7,350 nt of DNA from Bacillota bacterium (GTDB lineage Bacteria > Bacillota > Clostridia > Peptostreptococcales > Anaerovoracaceae): contig JAEEGU010000109.1 of NCBI GenBank assembly GCA_016280485.1, forward strand, positions 1 to 7,350. Direction: 5' to 3'. The notes below the pieces were generated by a model, which saw only the letters and a program-made list of their open reading frames with translations, was not told where the DNA came from and did not search any database. Both the position numbers and the translations under genes were made by a program. Below, piece after piece: positions 1 through 5,826 of this stretch (positions are counted from its first letter, which is position 1; every line of letters starts with the position of its first letter).

Positions 1-422
1 GGTGCTGCTTGGTGAAGTCCTATATGTAACGGTTCATCCTCCCCATCCTTTGGCGGTGGCGGGACTTCCGCAACATTCATTGTCGGTTGAACATGCTCTA
101 TCGCTTCTTCCTTTGGCAAGGCTTCGGTTTCGAGCTTCAGCTCCTCAAGAAGCTCCTCTTTGAGCTCTTCCTTCAGCTGCTCTTTGAGCTCGCGGCGCAT
201 ATCGGTGCTGCCCTCAGGCTCAAGCGGCTTGGTCGGCGTCGGCTCCGGAGCGAACTCCCTTTCGGGCTCTGCGGCCTCCGTAGGTGTAGGCTCAACGCTT
301 TCCTCCGCAGGCTCTTCCTGCATCGGCCCTGCGGCCTCAACAGCTTCTTCAGGTTCAAAGCTTTCGCCCGCATGAGCGATTACCTTTAGAACATGCTCTG
401 TTTTACTACTTTTTCTTGGCAT
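1..422 (-). CDS. Acidic Pro/Glu-rich protein downstream of parA, 5' part only (140 codons visible)
   Basis: The frame opens with an ATG inside the last codons of parA (17-bp overlap) and stays open to the window edge; the 3' end is missing. AAGGGG lies 10 nt upstream of the ATG. Three parts are visible. Residues 1-17 are a short basic tip (MPRKSSKTEHVLKVIAH). Residues 20-72 are a disordered stretch of Glu, Pro, Ala and Thr. Residues 75-98 are a strongly helical Lys/Glu/Leu segment with leucines at 79, 83, 87, 91 and 95. A second Pro/Glu-rich linker follows, with PPPP at 121-124. There is no signal peptide or membrane segment, so it is probably cytoplasmic. No family is recognisable from this part; any folded domain must lie beyond the edge. 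The overlap suggests translational coupling to the ATPase and hence a partner role (inference). From memory, similar N-termini in Lachnospiraceae can precede a ComFB-like domain, but that cannot be tested here. Confidence 0.8.
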   Translation of the reverse strand, partial: MPRKSSKTEHVLKVIAHAGESFEPEEAVEAAGPMQEEPAEESVEPTPTEAAEPEREFAPEPTPTKPLEPEGSTDMRRELKEQLKEELKEELLEELKLETEALPKEEAIEHVQPTMNVAEVPPPPKDGEDEPLHIGLHQAA

Positions 423-1191
423 TGACCTTCATCCCCTTCTGAGATAATATCTCGTCCACCAGCGCTCTGTAATCCTTTGTGGCATTCGATTTTGGCGAAT
501 ACTCGTAAACGCTGATTCCATGTGCCGGAGCTTCGGCCACTGCAACGGAATTCCTGATTCTGGTTCTCAGTACCTTTGTGTTCATCTCGACTGCGACCTG
601 GTTTGCCATCTCTTCAACCTCACGGGTTAAGAGGCGCCTGCCATCGTATTTGTTGAGAAGTATTCCGAGGACCTCCATGTTCGGATTGTACACGCTCTTT
701 ACCAGGTTTGCGGTTTCCGTCAGCTGGGATATACCCATCAGCGAAAGTATTTCCGGTATCATCGGTACAATCAGGTAGTCCGCCGTGACAAAGGCATTTA
801 CTGTCAGCACATTAAGTGCCGGCGGTGTATCTATTACTATGTAATCGTAATTGTCCTTTATGGTGGCAAGTGATTTTTTTAAGAGAAACTCTCTTCCGAA
901 ATTGCTGAACTCGTGCTCACCGGAGGAGAGCAGGATGTTCGCCGGAATCACATCCACATCGCCCTTGTGAACGATTACCTTGTGAATGTTTGCGGTTCCC
1001 TTCATCAGCTCGTAAACGGTAAGCGCGTTCTCCGGATCTACACCGAAGCAGAAGCCTAAGTTACCCTGTGGGTCCATGTCGATTGCGAGGACCTTGTAGC
1101 CCTTTTCCGCAAATCCGCTTACCAGTGCGCTGGCCGTTGCCGTCTTGCCGACGCCACCTTTTTGATTTGTGATAGCTATTATTTTTGGCAT
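406..1191 (-). CDS. ParA/Soj-type ATPase, 261 aa, in a flagellar operon
   Basis: This is a deviant Walker A P-loop ATPase of the ParA/Soj branch. KGGVGKT is at 11-17, with signature Lys11 and catalytic-type Lys16. DMDPQGN is at 38-43 region (Asp40 matches the Soj hydrolysis aspartate), and the IDTPP switch is at 120-124. The C-terminal AEAPAHG (219-225) and YSPKSNATKDY match Soj. Arginines at 185, 186, 190, 209, 211 and 213 fit the surface used by Soj for nonspecific DNA binding. It starts directly at the P-loop strand with no HTH, as chromosomal Soj does, and its length is normal for that family. Such proteins dimerise on ATP, bind nucleoid or membrane cargo, and position plasmids, chemoreceptor clusters or organelles. 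It is not FlhG-like in motif spacing or tail. No parB is visible. AAGGAAG lies about 9 nt before the ATG, and the gap to the pilZ gene is 28 bp. A role in placing flagella or chemotaxis arrays is inference from context. Confidence 0.93.
   Translation of the reverse strand: MPKIIAITNQKGGVGKTATASALVSGFAEKGYKVLAIDMDPQGNLGFCFGVDPENALTVYELMKGTANIHKVIVHKGDVDVIPANILLSSGEHEFSNFGREFLLKKSLATIKDNYDYIVIDTPPALNVLTVNAFVTADYLIVPMIPEILSLMGISQLTETANLVKSVYNPNMEVLGILLNKYDGRRLLTREVEEMANQVAVEMNTKVLRTRIRNSVAVAEAPAHGISVYEYSPKSNATKDYRALVDEILSQKGMKVNAKKK
426..438 (-). promoter_or_regulatory. Ribosome binding site inside the end of parA for the overlapping downstream gene
   Basis: On the minus strand AAGGGG ends 10 nt before the ATG at 422, and a second purine run, GAAGG, ends 3 nt before it. 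Both sit in the coding sequence of the parA tail. This decides the start of the downstream gene and suggests that ribosomes finishing parA reinitiate there. Confidence 0.5.
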
Positions 1192-1219
1192 TTGCCGTTA
1201 CTTCCTTGTTTTATCTCGT

Positions 1220-1894
1220 TTAGTAATACCCGCGCCTGTTTTTCGCGGCTACCTTTTCCTCTTCAGCCTGTCTGTTCAGCATCTCGAGCTTGAATACGTG
1301 CTCGCAAAGCATACGATTCTTGAGCTCATCGTTGCAGTGGAACTTGCAGCCGTATGAATACTTGTACTTTTGATCGTATGTCTTCGGCAGGCGGGTCTTT
1401 CTCAAGACCTCAGCCACTATCAGGAAGTCCTGCCTAATGTAACACATCTGAATTGTAAGCTTTTGATGCTTGAAGTACGGGCGGTTACTCATAAATCCGA
1501 CACCGTTCATGCTTAAGTTTAAGAGCTGAATCTCATCCTCAACATTCATATAGTGCGAATTGGAACTGCCTGTACTGCGTACCTCCAAAACCATCTCCAC
1601 CGCATCCGTCGGTACCTTCAGGCTGGCACGTCTGTCTTCCTTGGAGGAAGCGCCGAGCACCTCAAGGTTCACCTGCTGATTCGTCGACAGCGTAACAAGC
1701 GCCTTGAAAGGCACAATACCGTCCGCCATATAGGCTACTCCGTCAACCTCCATCTGATGCGGAATGAGCTTGAAGCCATTGCCCTTTAATATCATCCTGC
1801 CTGCATCGATGACTATTTCCGAAGCAGAGACGATCGGTGTGCCGCTGGTTCCCAGTATTTCTATTTTTTTGAAACCGTCTCTTCCTATTACCAT
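1220..1894 (-). CDS. PilZ-domain protein, YcgR/MotI-like two-domain layout, 224 aa
   Basis: A presumed c-di-GMP receptor acting on the flagellar motor. Residues 1-80 form a beta-rich N-terminal part, as expected for a YcgR_N-type domain. The PilZ barrel follows: a DRRASLK entry motif (87-93), the NxSxxG motif at 126-131 (NLSMNG) in the context LLNLSMNGVGF, and a late YGCKF strand at 181-185. A charged C-terminal helix (about 189-218) ends in basic residues. In this family RxxxR and [D/N]xSxxG bind the dinucleotide; here the second Arg is Lys93, a conservative change that may alter affinity. YcgR and Bacillus MotI brake the motor through the stator or switch, and the flagellar setting fits that. 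The start is the only reasonable one: a TAA lies in frame just upstream. The Shine-Dalgarno is weak (AAGG about 10 nt upstream), so expression may be lower than that of its neighbours. Confidence 0.85.
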   Translation of the reverse strand: MVIGRDGFKKIEILGTSGTPIVSASEIVIDAGRMILKGNGFKLIPHQMEVDGVAYMADGIVPFKALVTLSTNQQVNLEVLGASSKEDRRASLKVPTDAVEMVLEVRSTGSSNSHYMNVEDEIQLLNLSMNGVGFMSNRPYFKHQKLTIQMCYIRQDFLIVAEVLRKTRLPKTYDQKYKYSYGCKFHCNDELKNRMLCEHVFKLEMLNRQAEEEKVAAKNRRGYY

Positions 1895-1939
1895 CTTACT
1901 TCTACCTTATTTTACCCATTTGATTCCCAAATTTGTGCA

Positions 1940-3382
1940 CTACAGATTTACATTTATAATATTTCCCTCTTCCCAATAAATCCTGCAGTGATCGAGAGAT
2001 TCCGTCGTAAACTGGTATCTCTCCTCACCAAAATAGATGCGTGTTCCGTAGAACATCTTTCCCTTGCAAACTATGCTGCCGTTGTACTCGTAGGACCACT
2101 TGTCCTTGAGCTCCGTAATCTTTTTGCTGAGCTCGTCGACATTGTCCAGAAGCATGTTTACCTGAGTATCTATCTGTTTAATCTGCATTCCGACAGGCGA
2201 ATCCTCGTCAGCCATCGGATCGAAAATCTTTCTGCGTGCGCTCTTGAGCTTTTCTATATTCTTTAACGCAGTTTCCTTTTCAACGGCCAGGGATGTAATT
2301 TCATCCTGGATACCTGTTTCAACGCCGACAACTCTGATATTTGTAACTCTCTCGTTGTCGTTACCGAGAGTCTTTACCACAAGGTTCCCCTTTATGTTGA
2401 CATTACCGCCTACCAAAACTCCCTTTCCGGAGTTTGAAATGTCGATATCGCCCTCGCATGTTACCTCGGACTCGATGATGGATTCGGCTGTGATATCACC
2501 GACCACATCTACCTTTGCATGCTCTATATAAGGGCTTCTGAGGTCGCCGCCTACCTTTATGTAGGAGCCCTCGCCACCGTTTACACCCTTTACAATCTGA
2601 ACGTCGCCGCCCGCTTCAATCTTGCAGCTTTCAACAACGCCCTTGATAATGATGCTGCCGCCGGCTACTACCTCGTAGCCTTCAGCTACATCGCCCTCGA
2701 CGATTACATCACCACTGAAGTTGATGTTTCCTGTCTTGTTGTCTACGTTGCCCGCAAGGTGCATCGCGTCGTTGATGTTGATCTTGTCGCCCTGGAAATT
2801 TACGATACCGTCGCATGAGGAATAGAGCATAGTGCCGTCTTCATTGAGCTCGGTGTTCTTGCCCTCCGGAGATTTTGCTTCCTTGCCGTCTTTGCCCGGA
2901 AGCTCGTTTCCGAAGAGGTCCTTGCCGTTTGCTCCCTGCTCCGGTGCGTGTATTGCTGCAAGCATCTGACCCTTTGTTACCATCTGGAAGTAAGCCAGGT
3001 TCTTGAAGTCGATATTTTCGTCCATATCGATTTCAGGCTTGTATTCATTGTCTCTGACAACATAAAAATCTACAAAGCCGTCCACGCCGTCCTTTGGAGG
3101 GTCTGCTTCACCGACCTGAATCTTTATGTTGTAGATTGGTCTTGCCACAAGCTTTTCAACGAGCTCCTCGTTGATGCCGTAAACCACCTGTGCCTTTTCT
3201 ATGCACTCCATAACAAGCTCCTTGGTAGGAGTGAAATTCTGCTCCTTTGGCGGCTTTATGAACTTTACGAAGAGCTTCATTGCGTCGGGGCTGGTTTCAA
3301 CCTCGACAAACTCGTGCGGATCCTTTTGTTCTACTGCTCCCTGAGCCTCCACTTGCTCTTTAGGAAGGTTGTTATCACTCAT
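1940..3382 (-). CDS. fapA: FapA/DUF342 family protein, 480 aa
   Basis: The layout is typical of DUF342 (FapA, flagellar assembly protein A). An N-terminal alpha/beta part (about 30-135) is followed by the family motif GANGKDLFGNELPGKDG (150-166). Next come repeated short beta-strands with Gly-Asp or Gly-Gly-Asp turns (GDVIVEGDV, GGSIIIKG, GGDVQIVKG, GGDLRS, GDIDIS, GGNVNIKG; about 209-352), which should form a right-handed beta-helix. A Lys/Glu/Leu-rich coiled coil (about 358-428) and a beta tail follow. There is no signal peptide or membrane helix, so it is cytoplasmic. In Vibrio, FapA influences flagellation and is linked to glucose PTS EIIA and to pole localisation; its biochemical role in Firmicutes is unknown to me. 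AGGAG lies 6 nt before the ATG. The 64-bp gap upstream is the largest in the window. A further 45-bp gap separates it from the PilZ gene, consistent with co-transcription. Confidence 0.9.
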   Translation of the reverse strand: MSDNNLPKEQVEAQGAVEQKDPHEFVEVETSPDAMKLFVKFIKPPKEQNFTPTKELVMECIEKAQVVYGINEELVEKLVARPIYNIKIQVGEADPPKDGVDGFVDFYVVRDNEYKPEIDMDENIDFKNLAYFQMVTKGQMLAAIHAPEQGANGKDLFGNELPGKDGKEAKSPEGKNTELNEDGTMLYSSCDGIVNFQGDKININDAMHLAGNVDNKTGNINFSGDVIVEGDVAEGYEVVAGGSIIIKGVVESCKIEAGGDVQIVKGVNGGEGSYIKVGGDLRSPYIEHAKVDVVGDITAESIIESEVTCEGDIDISNSGKGVLVGGNVNIKGNLVVKTLGNDNERVTNIRVVGVETGIQDEITSLAVEKETALKNIEKLKSARRKIFDPMADEDSPVGMQIKQIDTQVNMLLDNVDELSKKITELKDKWSYEYNGSIVCKGKMFYGTRIYFGEERYQFTTESLDHCRIYWEEGNIINVNL

Positions 3383-3446
3383 TGTTTTCTCCTAACTGCT
3401 ATACCTATTGCAACTTTTTTATCTGCTTATCTATCAATCAAAGCGT
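3383..3446 (-). other. Longest intergenic gap (64 bp), A/T-rich, no clear promoter or terminator
   Basis: Read on the minus strand, this gap contains TTGATTGATAGATAA, a run of six A, TTGCAATAGG and TATAGC, then the fapA ribosome binding site TAGGAG. No pair of -35/-10 hexamers at 16-18 bp spacing is convincing. I see no TAAA-N15-GCCGATA sigma-D promoter and no GC-rich stem followed by a U-tract. It marks the border between the rod genes and the regulatory half of the operon. Confidence 0.6.
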
Positions 3447-4229
3447 CTACCGCATCTGATTCATTGTCTGTGCCAGCTCGTCGGTAACCGTAACCACTCT
3501 TGCGTTAAACTGGAACGCCTTGCTGGCTTCAATCAGCCTTACCATTTCCTCTGCAAGGTTGATGTTTGAGTTTTCAAGATACCCCTCGATGATTTTGGGT
3601 ACCTCAGGCGGCTCTCCGCCGTCCTCCGGATCGTAATCGATGTCCTCGGCAATGAATGCCTCAGCTTCGCCGCTGACCTCGGTATCCTTAAAAAGGTTGT
3701 CTCCGATATGCTCGAGGCCGTAGTTGTTCGCGAATCTGTAGATTCCGATCTGGTCCTTGAGTGAGAAGAGCTGTCCCTCGTCTACCTCATCCATTCTTTC
3801 GGTGATGTTGATGCGTTCACCCTCGGAGTCCAGTACATAAAAGCCCATCGGAGTGATGAGGTACTTTGCCTCTTCATCCTCTAAAACCTGATACTGGAAA
3901 TTACCGTTTCTGGTGTAGTAGATGTTGCCGGTTGCCTCGTCCTCTACTGCGAAGAATCCGTCTCCGTTAATATAAAAGTCCGTCTCGCTGTCCGTCCTGC
4001 TCGGCTGGCCCTGTGAAAAATCGGTGGCGATGTCCACCGGTCTTACGCCGTGGCCTGTGCTGATTGGCGGAAGTGCGCCGTTTACGTTTCTGTAAACGAG
4101 CGTCGAGAATTGCTGTTCCTGTGTCTTGTAGCCCACAGTCGAAACGTTTGCGATGTTGTTACCCACAACGTTTAATTTCTGCTGCTGGCTCTTGAGCCCC
4201 GAGGCTCCCGAGAAAAATCCTCTGATCAT
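3447..4229 (-). CDS. flgG: Flagellar rod protein, FlgG/FlhP-like, 260 aa
   Basis: This belongs to the flagellar rod/hook axial family and is exported through FlhA to build the rod outside the membrane. The N-terminal basal-body rod signature is present (SGLKSQQQKLNVVGNNIANVSTVGYK, within 10-35). So is the core motif INGDGFFAVE (87-96) with YTRNGNF (105-111). The C-terminal coil IIEGYLENSNINLAEEM followed by IEASKAFQFNARVV (213-246) pairs with the N-terminal helix. The length equals Salmonella FlgG. Between the core and the C-terminal coil, about residues 182-212, an acidic Gly/Pro-containing insertion carries 12 Asp/Glu. AAAGGAGG ends 9 nt before the ATG, and the gap to the previous rod gene is 38 bp. 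It comes second in a FlgF-FlgG-like pair, which makes it the likelier distal rod protein. The exact FlgF/FlgG assignment of the pair rests on order and similarity to FlgG and is not certain. Confidence 0.9.
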   Translation of the reverse strand: MIRGFFSGASGLKSQQQKLNVVGNNIANVSTVGYKTQEQQFSTLVYRNVNGALPPISTGHGVRPVDIATDFSQGQPSRTDSETDFYINGDGFFAVEDEATGNIYYTRNGNFQYQVLEDEEAKYLITPMGFYVLDSEGERINITERMDEVDEGQLFSLKDQIGIYRFANNYGLEHIGDNLFKDTEVSGEAEAFIAEDIDYDPEDGGEPPEVPKIIEGYLENSNINLAEEMVRLIEASKAFQFNARVVTVTDELAQTMNQMR

Positions 4230-4267
4230 ATTGCTACGCCTCCTTTCGGTGCGTTCATTGCTTTAAT

Positions 4268-5035
4268 TTAGAGTTTGCCTATCTGGTTGGCTGAAAGCTC
4301 GTTGATGGAGTCATATATGCGGAGAACCTCTGCGCATGACTGGAAGTTCCTCTGGCTCTTGATCATGTTTGTGAGCTGCTCTGTCATGTCTACATTCGAC
4401 TTTTCAAGTGCGCCCTGCACGATCTGATAAGTACCTTCCTCCATCTGAGTAAAGTCCTGCTGATTTTGGCCGGTGGAGAAGAGTTCCTCGCCTACCTTGA
4501 ATATTTCAACACCCTCGTTCGGATATACCATAGCGAGGAGATCTACACTTTCGCCGTTTTCATAGATTTCACCGTTTCCGTAGATTTTGAAATCATCGCC
4601 GGAAAGCTGAATGCGTTCGAGTACGTCGTTTAATACGTAGCCCACATCCTTGAGCATGAGGTTTCCCTCAGCATCGAGCTCGAACTGACCGTTTCTGGAG
4701 AGAACCACGTTGCCGCTCGGCTCCTCGATTGCGAAGAATCCGTCGCCGTTGATTGCAACGTCAAGCGCTCTGCCCGTTTCAGATATACGGCCTTGCGTGA
4801 AATCCGTAGTTTCATCGATATTTACCGTCATGAATGCGCCGGTGCCGATTTTTTCTCTCAGTCTGTGCTGGTTTAAGTTCGACATGCGAAGACCCACATA
4901 CTCGTCAAAGCTGGTGGAAATGTTCTCCTGAGCCTTGAAGCCTGTGGTGGTCGCATTCGCTATGTTGTTTGCAATTGTATTAAGATGTTCCTGCTGCGTA
5001 AAGATACCTGCAGCTACGCTGTAAAAGCCTCTCAT
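4268..5035 (-). CDS. flgF: Flagellar rod protein, FlgF/FlhO-like, 255 aa
   Basis: This is the first of two adjacent rod/hook-family proteins. The N-terminal signature ANNIANATTTGFK (22-34) is clear, as is the core motif AINGDGFFAIE (94-104) with LSRNGQF (112-118). The C-terminal coil VQGALEKSNVDMTEQL and MIKSQRNFQSCAEVLRIYDSI (206-244) is standard for the family; Cys234 within it is unusual. There is no cleavable signal, because these proteins leave through the flagellar export apparatus. The length matches FlgF (about 250) and Bacillus FlhO (about 270). The start overlaps the sigma-factor stop in TAATG (1-base overlap), with AAAGGAG ending 7 nt upstream in the sigma gene, so the two should be translationally coupled. 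It is probably a proximal rod protein. Naming it FlgF rather than a second FlgG is inferred from its position before the FlgG-like gene. Confidence 0.87.
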   Translation of the reverse strand: MRGFYSVAAGIFTQQEHLNTIANNIANATTTGFKAQENISTSFDEYVGLRMSNLNQHRLREKIGTGAFMTVNIDETTDFTQGRISETGRALDVAINGDGFFAIEEPSGNVVLSRNGQFELDAEGNLMLKDVGYVLNDVLERIQLSGDDFKIYGNGEIYENGESVDLLAMVYPNEGVEIFKVGEELFSTGQNQQDFTQMEEGTYQIVQGALEKSNVDMTEQLTNMIKSQRNFQSCAEVLRIYDSINELSANQIGKL

Positions 5036-5037
5036 TA
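5033..5037 (-). other. TAATG stop/start overlap between the sigma gene and the first rod gene
   Basis: On the minus strand the sigma TAA and the rod-gene ATG share one base (TAATG). The rod gene's AAAGGAG lies within the last sigma codons. This is a classical translational-coupling junction. Confidence 0.9.
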
Positions 5038-5814
5038 CAATGCTCCTTTCTCGTAATTAGTCATTCTGTGCTTCATCTTAATGATGGCAGCCGAATGAAT
5101 CTGTGAAACTCTCGATTCTGTGATGCCCATAACCTGAGCAATCTCCTTGAGTTTTAAGTTTTCGTAATAGTACAGGCTGACAACCATGCGTTCCTTTTCG
5201 CCAAGGGACTCGATTGCCTCCGCAAGCTGGGAAACAAGCTCCTGCTGCATAACCACCGACTCCGGAGTATCCGAATCGCCGGTATTGATGTACAGCGGAT
5301 TTGCTGCCTGCATCTTTTCGTTGATGACCTCTTCGTAGGAGAGAACCATGGCACTCTGACGCTGCTCCAGTATCTTCTCCAGAGCCTCGACCGAAATGCC
5401 CATACCTGCCGCCATCTCTCCCTTTGACGGCTCTCTGCCGTACTCCGCATAGAGTGCCGAGTAAATCTCGTCCACCTCTTTGGAAAGGCTGCGCTGGCTG
5501 CGTGGTACCCAGTCCTGCTTGCGCATCATATCGATGATGGCGCCTCTGATTTTGACTGTGGCAAAGGTTTCGAACTTGTTGCCCATATAAGGGTCATACT
5601 TTTCGACTGCATCGATGAGCGCAATGATGCCCTGGTTGATCATATCGTCAACCTGCGCATAGCTGCCTGCGCTGCTGCGGAATCTCATTACGATTTTCTT
5701 TACCAAATCCATGTATTCCAGCACGATATCATTGCGAGTCTTTTCGTCTCTGCTTTCCAGATATGGCTGCCACTGCTTTATGTACTTTTCGTATTCAGGT
5801 CCCGGGGTCGTCAT
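5035..5814 (-). CDS. fliA: Flagellar sigma factor, FliA/SigD/WhiG family, 259 aa
   Basis: This RNA polymerase sigma-28 class factor directs late flagellar and chemotaxis genes. Region 2 is clear: VDDMINQGIIALIDAVEKYDP (55-75), then FETFATVKIRGAIIDMMRKQDWVPRS (81-106), the hallmark of FliA/WhiG that includes the -10 contact helix. Region 3 follows with REPSKGEMAAGMGIS (127-141). Region 4 (about 203-250) carries the helix-turn-helix LKLKEIAQVMGITESRVSQIHSAAI. There is no region 1.1, and the length (259) is close to Bacillus SigD (254). The start is well set: AGGAGG ends 5 nt before the ATG, and the gap to flhA is 9 bp. The stop overlaps the first rod gene. It sits between an export gene and rod genes, so sigma output is tied to early operon expression. 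No anti-sigma flgM is in the window. Confidence 0.97.
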   Translation of the reverse strand: MTTPGPEYEKYIKQWQPYLESRDEKTRNDIVLEYMDLVKKIVMRFRSSAGSYAQVDDMINQGIIALIDAVEKYDPYMGNKFETFATVKIRGAIIDMMRKQDWVPRSQRSLSKEVDEIYSALYAEYGREPSKGEMAAGMGISVEALEKILEQRQSAMVLSYEEVINEKMQAANPLYINTGDSDTPESVVMQQELVSQLAEAIESLGEKERMVVSLYYYENLKLKEIAQVMGITESRVSQIHSAAIIKMKHRMTNYEKGAL

Positions 5815-5819
5815 ATCTG

Positions 5820-5826
5820 CCTCCTA
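5820..5826 (-). promoter_or_regulatory. fliA ribosome binding site fused to the flhA stop codon
   Basis: The minus strand reads TAGGAGG. The TAG ends flhA and the last two bases of that stop begin the AGGAGG motif, which ends 5 nt before the fliA ATG. A ribosome terminating on flhA therefore sits on the sigma ribosome binding site, which suggests coupling. Confidence 0.85.

Noticed and set aside
173..373. 66-residue minus-strand frame, very rich in Arg, Ser and Leu
   Set aside because: It is a frame-shifted reading of the acidic gene at 1-422. It has no ribosome binding site and a composition typical of an antiphase frame of Glu/Ala/Pro codons.
87..389. Plus-strand frames opposite the acidic gene (100 and 71 residues)
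   Set aside because: They mirror a Glu/Leu/Lys-rich coding strand (giving Phe/Leu/Ser-rich products), lack ribosome binding sites, and run against every other gene.
406..1191. Calling the ATPase FlhG/YlxH or MinD
   Set aside because: The DMDPQGN, AEAPAHG and YSPKSNATKDY motifs and the end of the protein match Soj/ParA. It lacks the FlhG N-terminal DQA/L motif and the MinD amphipathic membrane tail.
1928..1935. 8-bp palindrome CAAATTTG in the fapA-pilZ gap
   Set aside because: It is too short and A/T-rich to call an operator or terminator without a second copy or a known regulator.
2948..3487. 179-residue plus-strand frame opposite fapA and the end of flgG
   Set aside because: It spans two minus-strand genes and their gap, has a Leu/Cys/Tyr-rich shadow composition, no ribosome binding site and no recognisable family.
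4226..4258. Ten-codon minus-strand ORF (MNAPKGGVAI) whose TGA overlaps the flgG ATG as ATGA
   Set aside because: It has no ribosome binding site of its own, and its codons are mostly the flgG Shine-Dalgarno itself. It is likely chance, although it could act as a small leader.
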